From: AB-137-C09 sp964645625
GTDB taxonomy: Bacteria; Pseudomonadota; Zetaproteobacteria; Mariprofundales; Mariprofundaceae
Direction: 5' to 3'
Assembly: GCA_964645625.1 (NCBI GenBank)
Contig: CAZYAI010000008.1
Span: forward strand, 1 to 64,000
DNA length: 64,000 bases
Positions 1 to 8,359 of the stretch are shown here, in pieces. Positions within the stretch are counted from its first letter, which is position 1; each line of letters starts with the position of its first letter. The notes under the pieces are model-generated. The model did not search any database. It had not been told where the DNA came from and saw nothing but the letters and a program-made list of their open reading frames with translations. The position numbers and the translations under genes are program-made.

Positions 1-29
1 GTCGCTGTCGCTGTCGCTGTCGCTGTCGC
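1..29. repeat. GTCGCT hexanucleotide tandem repeat
   Basis: Four complete GTCGCT units plus GTCGC stand at the left edge and may continue outside the window. The unit is a multiple of three and lies in the open frame of the gene ending at 550, so copy-number changes would alter the Ser-Leu count without shifting the frame. Confidence 0.85.
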
Positions 30-550
30 GACCTTTACAAGATGCTTTAAAGAAGATTGAGGAAGTGAATGATCAACAATCATTATCCGATGAACAGTTA
101 CAACCTATGGTGGTTCAACTGGAGCAGTTCTTTTTTAACTGGTCTGCCGTTGATTGGTTTACCGAACAAGCAGATCACCCTGAACTGATGCAGCAACGCG
201 GCCTGCGCCCAGCTGAGCCACTACCCAAAACATTTACTTTGTTTGATTCGCGTGGGGTACTCAACGAGCAACAGCAACGCAAACACTGGCTGGAGCTGCG
301 CGCATGGGCGGATGATTTCGATGCCATCGTGGACTTCACCTTCCCCGCTGGGCTTGCTGATGGCGAATATAATAGCTTGCATGAGCAGTTCAAAACCCTA
401 CAAACACAAGGCTGGTCACCGCAAGCTGCGCTAGACGCGGTGCTCGCGGATTGGCCTGAGGATAAGCCAGAACGTGCATGCTCACCAGCAGCCTCCGAAG
501 CCCGCCTCCTCACTGCCTGCGAAGCATTCCTCAAAAAATATGGGACCTGA
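2..550 (+). CDS. 3' part of an unidentified gene
   Basis: The reading frame is open from base 2 to a TGA at 550, so the gene most likely starts left of the window. A GTG at 65 is the first in-window candidate start but has no convincing ribosome site. Bases 2-28 in this frame encode alternating Ser-Leu from a GTCGCT repeat, followed by a helical stretch rich in Lys and Glu. The remaining ~160 residues are acidic, with many Gln and Trp, no signal peptide, no membrane segment and no motif I recognise. No function is proposed. That it is coding rests on the long open frame and protein-like composition. Confidence 0.6.
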   Translation, partial: SLSLSLSLSRPLQDALKKIEEVNDQQSLSDEQLQPMVVQLEQFFFNWSAVDWFTEQADHPELMQQRGLRPAEPLPKTFTLFDSRGVLNEQQQRKHWLELRAWADDFDAIVDFTFPAGLADGEYNSLHEQFKTLQTQGWSPQAALDAVLADWPEDKPERACSPAASEARLLTACEAFLKKYGT

Positions 551-583
551 ATTCAAGTGATATATCCTTGGACACTATGGGTG

Positions 584-1030
584 TTAAATCCACCACGTGA
601 TTGCGGTGTAACGTCCTGCTTTGCCGATGAATACCAATAATATAAACAGCAGGGGGGGAAAACGCATAGCGCCTGCGACCAAGCATAGGGGATCACCGAT
701 GATTGGTAGCCATGCAAAGAGTAGGCTGGGTGCGCCGTAACGCTGAAAGTATTGTCTTGCCTGCTGTTGTCGTTGCGGTGGTATGCTTAGCCATGCTGGC
801 AAGCGTCCCTGCTTACCGCTGCGTTCCATTGCCATGATGGTGTAATAACCCATAGCATAGGTGATGATACTGCCTGCGACGTTACCCAGCGTTGCCGCGC
901 TTACGCACCACAGTGGCGAACCACCATGATGCAGCATATAAAGTAACAGCAGCTCCGAACCACCCGGGAATAGGGTTGACGAGATCAGGGCAGAGACGAA
1001 CAGCGCGAGTAAGTCAGATGAGGTGTTCAC
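584..1030 (-). CDS. YqaA-family inner membrane protein
   Basis: 148 residues with several hydrophobic helices. The N-terminal segment carries STLFPGGSELLL, which resembles the conserved start of YqaA/DedA-related (SNARE-associated Golgi) proteins. Conserved glycines and a GDPL stretch lie near residue 110. The family consists of small inner-membrane proteins, some linked to membrane homeostasis; the precise role is unknown. The start ATG overlaps the stop of the upstream CysZ-like gene by four bases (ATGA), so the two are probably translated together. Last gene of the plsC-gsp run. Confidence 0.8.
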   Translation of the reverse strand: MNTSSDLLALFVSALISSTLFPGGSELLLLYMLHHGGSPLWCVSAATLGNVAGSIITYAMGYYTIMAMERSGKQGRLPAWLSIPPQRQQQARQYFQRYGAPSLLFAWLPIIGDPLCLVAGAMRFPPLLFILLVFIGKAGRYTAITWWI

Positions 1031-1752
1031 CCGTTATTTGATCGTGTTAGACCATTCCCATCCATCCGCCGTGATAGTCCGACGACTGCGGCTGGAATGA
1101 CCAGGATGTTTACTAGCGGAATCATCAGCATCAATGATGCAACACCTGCTAGCCCGATGTAAAAGAAACGGTGATCGAGTAGCTGTTGTTGCCGTTGTTT
1201 CCACACCAAATTACGGCGTGTAGCTGGCGTGTCCATCAACTCAAAGGCTAAAAAACGCAAACCACCATACATCCACACGGCTGTAGCCAGAGGTACACCG
1301 ATCACGGGAATGAGTAAACAGGGTAGGGCAGCCAAACCAAAGGGCAGCAGGTGTAGCAGCGGCATGGTGGCGTGGACAAGGCTTTGCTTGATGCTTTGTT
1401 GCCAAGATACGTTTGCTGGTTGTTGCGGTGGCGATTCTGCTCGTGCTGCCAAATCATCAAGCCAAGGCGACAAGGCAATGCTTGCCAATGTGGCATAAGT
1501 AAGCACGCCAATAACCAATGCCAACAGGCTAGCAATCAGCCAAGCCAAGCCGCGTAATAATTCACCATACCACGTTGTTGCTTCAGGCACATAATGCGCA
1601 ATCAATACGCCAGCCAAGAAAAATACGGATGCTGAGCAAATAAGCATCAATAGCATCAACACCGCCAACATGCGCCACAAAACAGCGCGCAGCGGGGCTT
1701 CAAGCAATAATGCTCGAAGCCCCGCGATAAAACAGCTTATACCGTGAATCAC
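1027..1752 (-). CDS. CysZ/EI24-family membrane protein
   Basis: 241 residues with about four long hydrophobic segments (roughly residues 25-55, 65-100, 130-165 and 195-230) and the N-terminal FIAGLRALL pattern seen in EI24/CysZ proteins. CysZ of E. coli is a sulfate permease, but many EI24 proteins have no assigned substrate. There is no cys gene nearby, so sulfate transport is only a possibility. It sits directly downstream of an OmpA-type lipoprotein (9-bp gap) and overlaps yqaA downstream. Confidence 0.78.
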   Translation of the reverse strand: MIHGISCFIAGLRALLLEAPLRAVLWRMLAVLMLLMLICSASVFFLAGVLIAHYVPEATTWYGELLRGLAWLIASLLALVIGVLTYATLASIALSPWLDDLAARAESPPQQPANVSWQQSIKQSLVHATMPLLHLLPFGLAALPCLLIPVIGVPLATAVWMYGGLRFLAFELMDTPATRRNLVWKQRQQQLLDHRFFYIGLAGVASLMLMIPLVNILVIPAAVVGLSRRMDGNGLTRSNNG

Positions 1753-1761
1753 ATGGCCTCT

Positions 1762-2454
1762 TTATTGAATGTTTGGATCAGGAATGATGAAAATATCGAC
1801 GCGGCGATTGAGTTGTTGCCCTGCGGCGGTGGCGTTACTGGCACGCGGTTCGGATTCACCACGTCCTGAGCTGGCAATGCGATTGGCGGCAACGCCGCGA
1901 TTTTCCATATAGTAGGCAACAGCATCGGCACGCTTGCGGGATAAGTTCATGTTATAGCTTTCAGAACCCAAACTATCGGTATGCCCAACCACGCGTACCA
2001 AGCTACGGTTGTAGCGGTTAAGTACGCCACTTACTTTATCTAAGGTGTTGTGGAACGAGGGCTTGATGGCTGATGAGTTAAAGTCGAAAGAGACCTCATT
2101 GTTCATGGTGATTTTCAGGCTTTCATCTTGTAGGCGTTGGATCTCAATCTGATGTGCGCGTCGTTCGGCTGCCAACTGACGTTCAAATTCGGCTTGTTGT
2201 TGATCCATATAACGTCCAACACCCGCGCCCAAAGCACCGCCTGCTGCACCACCAATGAGCGCGCCACGCATCGCGCCTCTGCCGCGTCCACTTTGGTAGC
2301 CGACAATCGCGCCTGTTACCGCGCCCAATGCCGCACCTGCGGTTCCCACTTGTTTGGTGTTGCGGTAGGGGTCATTCGGTCCGGTGCTGATGCAAGCACT
2401 CAGCAGCAGTGCTGTTAATGATGCTGTTAGGGTATGTCTTACTATTTTATTCAT
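1762..2454 (-). CDS. OmpA-family lipoprotein with glycine zipper
   Basis: 230 residues. The signal peptide ends in a lipobox, LLLSAC, so Cys21 is the probable lipidated residue. Residues ~37-83 form a glycine-zipper region (repeated GxxxG, e.g. GAALGAVTGAIVG). The C-terminal ~110 residues are an OmpA peptidoglycan-binding domain with the usual VVGHTDSLG and LSRKRADAV motifs and a closing NRRVDIFI. This is the YiaD-type architecture: an outer-membrane lipoprotein tethering to murein. It lies 9 bp downstream of gspN, in the same transcriptional direction. Confidence 0.9.
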   Translation of the reverse strand: MNKIVRHTLTASLTALLLSACISTGPNDPYRNTKQVGTAGAALGAVTGAIVGYQSGRGRGAMRGALIGGAAGGALGAGVGRYMDQQQAEFERQLAAERRAHQIEIQRLQDESLKITMNNEVSFDFNSSAIKPSFHNTLDKVSGVLNRYNRSLVRVVGHTDSLGSESYNMNLSRKRADAVAYYMENRGVAANRIASSGRGESEPRASNATAAGQQLNRRVDIFIIPDPNIQ

Positions 2455-2463
2455 TGTTTTCTC

Positions 2464-3294
2464 CTACATTTTCCATTGTGGGGCGGAGACCGTGCCTGTT
2501 AGGGCAATCTGGCGTTGCGCCCCCAGCATGGCAGTTAGCGGGCTGGTGGGTGCATTTTTCATCATCACATTGCCTTGTAAAGACCATTGTTGCCAAGCTT
2601 GTTCATTCGTCTGTATCGTGCCTTGACCATCCAAGGTTAACAGCGTTCCACCTTCAAGCTTCCACGCCCAAGGTTTTTGGGCTAGCCCGTTGATGTGTAG
2701 GCTGTAATCACCCAATTGGGATGGCGATTCAGTCAAGGTTACGGCAGCTTTTGTCCACGTTGCTTGTAATGCGACGTTGATTGGTTGCGGCATGCTGTGA
2801 CCATCACCGATATAAACACGGGCATCCCCTTGAAGCTGGACATCACCTGATAATGCCACCAGCACTGGTAGCTGCGATTGCTCGATGAGCCACGGTAGGC
2901 TTGCTGATAGATCAAGGTTGGAGAGCTGGGCATAGCCATCGCTGACAGCAAGTGCAACGCCACCATGCAATGCCTCGCTAGCGACGCTAAGCTTGATGCT
3001 GGGCGCACCCTGTGCCCATTGTAACCAAGCAGGCATCATCCGTAGCTGCGTAAATACCAAGGGTTTGGGGGTGTTTGGTAGTTCAACACTGACGTTCTTT
3101 AATTCGATTCCTCGCCATGTAACGGACGACTGCCCGATGGCAACAGGGAATGGTAATTGCTGCAATAGGCGTTGACTTTGCGCTTGTAACCACGGTGCTG
3201 GATCCCAACGGATGGGTAAAAAGATCAAAAAAGCAACGCTAAACAGCGCGAATAGACGAAGATTACTCCACGGTTGTTTCATGTTAACGGACAT
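2464..3294 (-). CDS. gspN: Type II secretion system protein N (GspN)
   Basis: 276 residues: a short cytoplasmic N-terminus, one membrane anchor (~residues 12-28, FALFSVAFLIFLPI) and a beta-rich periplasmic domain. The motif SSVTWRGIELKNVSVELP matches GspN. GspN is an accessory inner-membrane protein of the type II secretion machine. It follows gspM but is separated by ~50 bp holding a copy of the dispersed palindromic repeat, whose end supplies the first codons. The ATG at 3282 is an equally good start. Neither start has a clear ribosome site. Confidence 0.85.
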   Translation of the reverse strand: MSVNMKQPWSNLRLFALFSVAFLIFLPIRWDPAPWLQAQSQRLLQQLPFPVAIGQSSVTWRGIELKNVSVELPNTPKPLVFTQLRMMPAWLQWAQGAPSIKLSVASEALHGGVALAVSDGYAQLSNLDLSASLPWLIEQSQLPVLVALSGDVQLQGDARVYIGDGHSMPQPINVALQATWTKAAVTLTESPSQLGDYSLHINGLAQKPWAWKLEGGTLLTLDGQGTIQTNEQAWQQWSLQGNVMMKNAPTSPLTAMLGAQRQIALTGTVSAPQWKM

Positions 3295-3353
3295 GGCGTT
3301 TTGCCCTCCCCGTGCTATATCCGCTCATTGTGTGGATCACATGGTTCATGTGA
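3283..3353 (+). repeat. Dispersed palindromic repeat, copy A (internally deleted)
   Basis: It begins GTTAACGGACATGGCGTTTT and ends with CATTGTGTGGATCACATG. Compared with the full copies at 14771-14878 and 24517-24615 it lacks the central ACATTGTCGCC...GCGTCAAAA segment. It occupies the gspM-gspN gap and reaches into the 5' end of gspN. Confidence 0.75.
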
Positions 3354-3885
3354 GTGCCAACAGTAATTGCACTTGGACGTAACCTTCCGTGGCAGTTTTT
3401 TGCACCTTTAATTGTTCTGTTTGTAAGCCGACCTTGTCACTGGCTAGCAGTAAGCTGGCGACCTTTTGGTACGGGATGTCTTTGAGTAATAGGCGCAAAC
3501 GTTGTTTGCCATCCATGGCTGATTGCGGACGCATTTGGGTGACAAAGCTGCGCACGCCTTGCGCTGTTACCAACTGATCGACGCGGGATAATAAACTACC
3601 CTGTGCTTGCGGGGTGCTGGCGGGTGTTGTTTGTTGCTGCAATTGCTGCGCCAAAGCCTCCGCCTCTTGCGCTTGCTGTGTGCTGATCGTTACGCTTTTG
3701 AGCAATGCCGTGTGTTGGTGTTTCAGCGGCAGGATGATACCGAAGATCAATACAATCAACGGTATCACCACGGCGGCGAATTTGAGCACCCATTGTTCGC
3801 GTGGCTCTAAGCCATGGTAGCGTGGTTGCCATTCTTCGAGCCATTGCTGCTTCCATACACTTAATTGCTCACGTGGAGAAAACAT
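3346..3885 (-). CDS. gspM: Type II secretion system protein M (GspM)
   Basis: About 179 residues: a cytoplasmic N-terminus with SPREQLSVW, a single membrane span (~residues 36-53, VIPLIVLIFGIILPL) and a periplasmic ferredoxin-like domain. GspM is an inner-membrane assembly-platform component that partners GspL. The start was chosen at the ATG that overlaps the gspL stop (TAATG at 3885); an in-frame ATG at 3894 is possible. The stop falls within the edge of the palindromic repeat at 3283-3353. Confidence 0.87.
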   Translation of the reverse strand: MFSPREQLSVWKQQWLEEWQPRYHGLEPREQWVLKFAAVVIPLIVLIFGIILPLKHQHTALLKSVTISTQQAQEAEALAQQLQQQTTPASTPQAQGSLLSRVDQLVTAQGVRSFVTQMRPQSAMDGKQRLRLLLKDIPYQKVASLLLASDKVGLQTEQLKVQKTATEGYVQVQLLLALT

Positions 3886-5159
3886 TACTGCCATAACCAC
3901 TCCAGTCTAAACGCGACTTTGCTGCCCAAATTGGTATCGGCAATCCGTACGGGTACAGCCAGTGCTTGTTCTAATGCACTTTGCAGGGTGTTTAAGCCCT
4001 GAACATCTGCCACTTCACCCGCCAGTTGTACTTTACCTTGTTGCACACTCAAGGTTTTTAACTGCCAAGGCGTGCTTTGGTACACTTCGGATATATGCTG
4101 AATATCGTTCAATAAACGCGAACGTTCACCACCTTGCCCCAGATTCGCTGCCGCCTGACGCAGTTGCGCCAACGGATCCAGCATCACGGGCTCTTGTGGT
4201 AAACCCAGTTTGAATGCTGCCACCAAGCGTGCTTCAGCATCACTTTGTTGCGCTTTGAGGTTGGCATTATCCATCACCATGCCAGCAATCATCAGCAACA
4301 GGAGCGCGGCTGCCAAGCTTGCAGAACGCAACCACGGGCGCAGGGCTTGCCAACTGCCACCTGCTGCCCAACGACCATGACGGAAGTTCAGCGCGCCATG
4401 CGGTGTGCCTTGCTGGCTAAGGCAGCGTAGGTTGGCGTGGTAACGAGGAAGCAGCTCATCTAAGACTTCGCCTTGCCATTGCCAGCCCTCAGCTTGCAGA
4501 CGTGTTGCTAATGCCGCATCAATTTGACCACGGATAGCGTGTTGTTCGGCATCAAAGCCCATGGCTTGCAGGCTGGCACAGACTTGCGCCCATAGCGCGG
4601 CATCCATTGCACCATTCAAACGCCGTATGCCGCGCCAGCACGCGCCGCTATGCAGTGCCAAGAACAGACCATCGGCATCTTGATCCAGTACTGCAACATC
4701 GCCAGCGGCAATATGTGCTTGCACCCGATGCCAACCATCAATGCCAAGATAGCGCAGTTGTTGCCAAGCATTATCGTCCGCTATGGTTTGTCGCAGTGTT
4801 TCGGGCATGCCAAAGGCCGTGCCGTGAATCCCTGAGTCAGCATCGTTATGGAAGCTCCAACATAGCCACCAGTCTTCAGGATCAATGCCTGCATGGTCGG
4901 CCAGTTCTTGCAGCAGCATGTCGCCATCGAGCATGGAAGGGGATTTAAGTGGCAGGTGTAGTGTGCGCAGCAACAGCGACTCTTGCGGTAGTAATACCAC
5001 TGCGCCAGCGAACATGTCCGCCGTTAAACCTTCAGGTAAAGCTGGCAGTAGGGCATCGTCATCCAGTGTGATTGGTTCACATTGCAGGCCATGGTCTTCA
5101 TGAAACCATGCCAGTGTGTGTGCATCCCAGTAGATATACGTTTGCTTGCTATCATTCAT
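3885..5159 (-). CDS. gspL: Type II secretion system protein L (GspL)
   Basis: 424 residues: an N-terminal cytoplasmic actin-like domain (~1-245), one membrane span (~280-300, AALLLLMIAGMVM) and a C-terminal periplasmic ferredoxin-like domain with VQLAGEVADVQGLNTL. GspL couples the secretion ATPase GspE to the inner-membrane platform. Its ATG overlaps the gspK stop (ATGA). gspE is not in this window, so the ATPase and the secretin must be encoded elsewhere. Confidence 0.88.
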   Translation of the reverse strand: MNDSKQTYIYWDAHTLAWFHEDHGLQCEPITLDDDALLPALPEGLTADMFAGAVVLLPQESLLLRTLHLPLKSPSMLDGDMLLQELADHAGIDPEDWWLCWSFHNDADSGIHGTAFGMPETLRQTIADDNAWQQLRYLGIDGWHRVQAHIAAGDVAVLDQDADGLFLALHSGACWRGIRRLNGAMDAALWAQVCASLQAMGFDAEQHAIRGQIDAALATRLQAEGWQWQGEVLDELLPRYHANLRCLSQQGTPHGALNFRHGRWAAGGSWQALRPWLRSASLAAALLLLMIAGMVMDNANLKAQQSDAEARLVAAFKLGLPQEPVMLDPLAQLRQAAANLGQGGERSRLLNDIQHISEVYQSTPWQLKTLSVQQGKVQLAGEVADVQGLNTLQSALEQALAVPVRIADTNLGSKVAFRLEWLWQ

Positions 5160-6082
5160 GGTTGCCAAATATTACGCTCCCGCCATCGTAAACTGATCTT
5201 GCCGCCTTGCCGCGCCAATAGGTAATCTTCCTTCCAATCAACATGCCCGAAGATTGCTTGGGTATGTAATATAAACATATCACTGCTCACGCTTAACCGT
5301 GTTATATTTCCGCCTGCTGCCCACGGTTGGGTGGTGATGGTGGTTACATCAGCATAAGGGCGCGCTGTGATGAACGCATCGGCATCGGCATCGGTCATTT
5401 GGGGGAATAACATCAGCAATACGCGTTTGTCGGCCGTGTTGATGTTAACCAAAGTTTTAACTCCCGCATAAACAGGGCGTACGATGGCGATACCTTGCAA
5501 GGCGTGAACCACAGCGGGCTCAAAGCCTGCCACCATGCGTAATTCATTCCAGCGGTCAAGCCTAGCATTTTTTACACTGTATGGCTTACCATAATACGCC
5601 TCTGCCTCGGCACCACCTGGACCTGAAGGGAGGTCATCTTTATCCATCCAATCCACCAAGGCATCGACCAAAGAAGGGTTTAACTCCAGCATGGTAAACA
5701 GGCGTTTAACTTCGCTGACGCTGTAGTTGTCTGCCACACCTTGGTCGGTTACTAAATCATTGAGGTTATAAAAGCGATTGCTGTCTTCTAGCTGCCCCAT
5801 CACCAAGCCATCATCCAATGGGAATGGTGTTGGCGGCAATGCCCAATCTTCTTCTAAGTTATCCGTTTGACTGTTTTTAGCATCGCTTTCTAACGCTAAT
5901 CGAGCCAATTTAAGTGCCGACAACGATGCTAATTCAGCGGTGGTGGAGAGTTGTTGATTTTCGGCACGGCGTAAAGAGAGCATATCTTCATACGCTGCAT
6001 TGGCAGCCCAACCCGCAATCAAGGCGACCAGCCCTAATACAATAATCAACGCTGCGCCCCGTTGTTGCTGGGTGTGCCTCAT
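5156..6082 (-). CDS. gspK: Type II secretion minor pseudopilin K (GspK)
   Basis: About 308 residues. The N-terminus QQRGAALIIVLGLVALIAGW is a class III prepilin-type signal with cleavage after Gly; the residue at +5 is not Glu, as is usual for GspK. The large globular domain includes LVDALVDWMDKDDLPSGPGG and the helix-hairpin-helix-like NINTADKRVLLM. The start is the ATG at 6082 overlapping the gspJ stop. An upstream in-frame ATG at 6166 would lie inside gspJ and is rejected. GspK caps the pseudopilus tip with GspI and GspJ. Confidence 0.92.
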   Translation of the reverse strand: MRHTQQQRGAALIIVLGLVALIAGWAANAAYEDMLSLRRAENQQLSTTAELASLSALKLARLALESDAKNSQTDNLEEDWALPPTPFPLDDGLVMGQLEDSNRFYNLNDLVTDQGVADNYSVSEVKRLFTMLELNPSLVDALVDWMDKDDLPSGPGGAEAEAYYGKPYSVKNARLDRWNELRMVAGFEPAVVHALQGIAIVRPVYAGVKTLVNINTADKRVLLMLFPQMTDADADAFITARPYADVTTITTQPWAAGGNITRLSVSSDMFILHTQAIFGHVDWKEDYLLARQGGKISLRWRERNIWQP

Positions 6083-6651
6083 AACAAAGCCTGCGCTGTG
6101 GGCAATAACCACATCGATTCGCGCCCATCGCCATCGCGCACATGAATGCGCACTGCTTTTGGCCAAAGGAATACACTATTGTCGTCCCACTGACGTACCC
6201 ACTCGCCTGATATTTTCATCAATTCTACTTCAAAAGAAGTCGTTTTACCGAGCAACATGCGCTGCGGTTCTTGTTGCGTATCGCCCCACAGCAAGCGTGA
6301 TTCACGCACCAACACACCTTCTTGCTCATCAATATGATAATAAACTTCCGTAATGCCCGCCCGCCCAGGTTCGCGTACTAACAACCGTAGTTGATCAAAA
6401 AAAACATCACCGCGCCCATCGTTTTTTAGTTGCAAAGGACGACTGCCGATGACGTAACTTTCGGTCATCATGGCAATATCGCTGCGCAGTTGTCGCCCTG
6501 TCCAACTGGTCGATTCTTGACTGTCGCGCACCTCTTGCAGGCGCAAGAAACCTTCGCCCGATACAGCCAGTACGCCGTAAGTCACGCCAGCAATCAGGCT
6601 CATCACCACCACTGCCATGAGCAGTTCGATCAGCGTGAAACCACGGCTCAT
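6079..6651 (-). CDS. gspJ: Type II secretion minor pseudopilin J (GspJ)
   Basis: 190 residues. The N-terminal prepilin motif MSRGFTLIELLMAVVVMSLI is canonical (cleavage after Gly, Glu5 of the mature form), and the family motif SWTGRQLRSDIAMM follows. GspJ forms the pseudopilus tip complex with GspI and GspK. It overlaps both neighbours by four bases, which indicates translational coupling across the operon. Confidence 0.92.
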   Translation of the reverse strand: MSRGFTLIELLMAVVVMSLIAGVTYGVLAVSGEGFLRLQEVRDSQESTSWTGRQLRSDIAMMTESYVIGSRPLQLKNDGRGDVFFDQLRLLVREPGRAGITEVYYHIDEQEGVLVRESRLLWGDTQQEPQRMLLGKTTSFEVELMKISGEWVRQWDDNSVFLWPKAVRIHVRDGDGRESMWLLPTAQALL

Positions 6652-6992
6652 GGCAGCACCAAAAAAACAAACAAGCGCACTTCAGGTTGTCCTTCGCTTT
6701 GTACCGCTACATTGCGCCGTACAAATTTAGGTAGCTCGGTTTTTTCTGTCCAAGCACGCCAATGGAAGTTTTGCCCCTGCCATTGTACATCACCACTATC
6801 ATCATTAGCCGCAGCATTGGGTTTGAGCATTTGTTCAGCCAATTGGTTGCGTGCCACCGTTTCTGCGGTTTGCTGTTGCATCAAGGTGATTTGTATGTCC
6901 GACGAAGCACCCAAACGTCCCAGTAGTGCCACCAAGGCAAAGGCGGCAATGCTTAATGCCACCAATACTTCAATTAAGGTGAAACCGCGCAT
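6648..6992 (-). CDS. gspI: Type II secretion minor pseudopilin I (GspI)
   Basis: 114 residues. It starts MRGFTLIEVLVALSIAAFAL, a canonical prepilin-peptidase site. The globular part contains TVARNQLAEQML and DVQWQGQNFHWRAWTEKT, typical of GspI. Its ATG overlaps the gspH stop. Confidence 0.92.
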   Translation of the reverse strand: MRGFTLIEVLVALSIAAFALVALLGRLGASSDIQITLMQQQTAETVARNQLAEQMLKPNAAANDDSGDVQWQGQNFHWRAWTEKTELPKFVRRNVAVQSEGQPEVRLFVFLVLP

Positions 6993-7555
6993 TACGGTGC
7001 TGCCTTGAGCAAGTGAATGCCACCAGGACCAGGCTCTAAGCGGATGGTTTCGCTTTTGCCCTTGTCACCATGGCGCAGACTTAAGCTGCCAGCCGTCAAC
7101 GAACCATCAGGCCAAAACAAAAAACGCGCTAACGGCGGTGGTGTTTTTTTGCCATCAAGCCCTGTGTTGTCACTCAACGTCATGCCGATGTCACCATCCA
7201 ATAAAGCTTCGTTGCACTGTACGGGGGTAGGCCAGGTGTAAGCTTGTATCACGGCGTTACTAAAGGGTTGCCAAGTTTTATCCTGACTTGGGGTGTAAAA
7301 GTCCAGGTGGTCATGGTACACACGCATCTGAATCGGCTTGCCTGCAAGTTGCGCTTCTTCGCTGACCATGCGTAGCATTTTTTGCAGTAAACGCGCTTCT
7401 GCCTCCACCTTGCCGCCTGCCGCATCAAAAAATGATGGTGCAATTAAGGCTGATAGTACCGCCATCATGGTCAGCACTAACATGATTTCAATCAGTGTGA
7501 AACCTGCATGACCATGTGTTGTAAAGCCTTTGGCGTGGTGAAGATGGTTCATCAA
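6992..7555 (-). CDS. gspH: Type II secretion minor pseudopilin H (GspH)
   Basis: 187 residues. The prepilin site is AG/FTLIEIMLVLTMMAV, preceded by an 18-residue basic, His-rich leader that is longer than usual. The C-terminal domain includes RFLFWPDGSLTAG, typical of the GspH/FimT fold. Its ATG overlaps the plsC stop. In most species gspG precedes gspH; here gspG, F, E, D and C are absent and plsC takes that position, so the secretion locus is split. Confidence 0.88.
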   Translation of the reverse strand: MMNHLHHAKGFTTHGHAGFTLIEIMLVLTMMAVLSALIAPSFFDAAGGKVEAEARLLQKMLRMVSEEAQLAGKPIQMRVYHDHLDFYTPSQDKTWQPFSNAVIQAYTWPTPVQCNEALLDGDIGMTLSDNTGLDGKKTPPPLARFLFWPDGSLTAGSLSLRHGDKGKSETIRLEPGPGGIHLLKAAP

Positions 7556-8268
7556 CCGCCCATATCACGTGTTTGTGATTCGATGTCTTGCTCTAATTGC
7601 TCAAGTAGCTCTTTGCGTGGGCGACGTGCCACTTCGTCAGCAGGGATTAAGGGTAAAAAGCGCATGTGTACCACGCCTGGTGTTTTGGTGTAGCTGCGTT
7701 TGCCCCAACAAGTACCAGTGTTGTGTGCCAAAGGTAAAATACCTACGCCAGCGCGTTGTGCCAGCACCACGCCACCAGGCTTGTAGGCCTCAGGTTTGCC
7801 CACCGCTGCTCGCGTTCCTTCGGGGAAGATGACCACCCAACGACCATCGTGTAAAAAACGTTCGCCTTGTTCATTGACCGACTTTAACGCCTTGCGTGGA
7901 TGCTTAAAATCCACCGCAATGGCATTGATGACGCGCAATGCCCAACCAAATATTGGAATATGAAACAGCTCTTTTTTTAACACCCACACATAGGGGGGAA
8001 TCAATAAAGGCATGGCAATGGTTTCTAAGGCTGATTGATGTTTTGCCATCACAACCACGGGTTCCTGTGGTAGATGTTCGATACCTTCGATTTTTAGATG
8101 GATGCCGCAGCAGACTTTAGCCAACCATAATACCGTGCGTGACCATTGCCGCGCCCAAAACCAAGCCGCAGAAAAACCAAACAACCGTGAGCCGATCAGT
8201 AATATTGAAAATAGCGGCGTTACCGCAAAAAAAAGTAAGTTAAATAATGTAGAACGAATAATTGCCAT
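7552..8268 (-). CDS. plsC: 1-acyl-sn-glycerol-3-phosphate acyltransferase (PlsC family)
   Basis: About 238 residues from the ATG at 8268 (an in-frame ATG at 8295 would add nine residues). It has one or two N-terminal membrane segments and then the acyltransferase motifs: KHQSALE (HX4E where the family norm is HX4D), KKELFHIPIFG, and FPEGTR. The enzyme acylates lysophosphatidic acid to phosphatidic acid at the inner membrane. The HX4E form is a known-looking subfamily variant in my recollection, but I could not verify it. It is translationally coupled to gspH. Confidence 0.88.
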   Translation of the reverse strand: MAIIRSTLFNLLFFAVTPLFSILLIGSRLFGFSAAWFWARQWSRTVLWLAKVCCGIHLKIEGIEHLPQEPVVVMAKHQSALETIAMPLLIPPYVWVLKKELFHIPIFGWALRVINAIAVDFKHPRKALKSVNEQGERFLHDGRWVVIFPEGTRAAVGKPEAYKPGGVVLAQRAGVGILPLAHNTGTCWGKRSYTKTPGVVHMRFLPLIPADEVARRPRKELLEQLEQDIESQTRDMGG

Positions 8269-8315
8269 AGAAACCTTTAAACCAATGCACCTCATAGCGC
8301 CGAAACTTAAGAAGT

Positions 8316-8337
8316 AGCCACCCCTATGAGGGTGGCT
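8316..8337. terminator. Hairpin between terB-like gene and plsC
   Basis: An eight-pair stem, AGCCACCC / GGGTGGCT, with a six-base loop lies 23 bp past the end of the TerB-like gene (minus direction). No clean T-run follows on either strand, so it is a weak terminator candidate. Confidence 0.4.
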
Positions 8338-8359
8338 AAAATAACACCTTGATTAAAAA

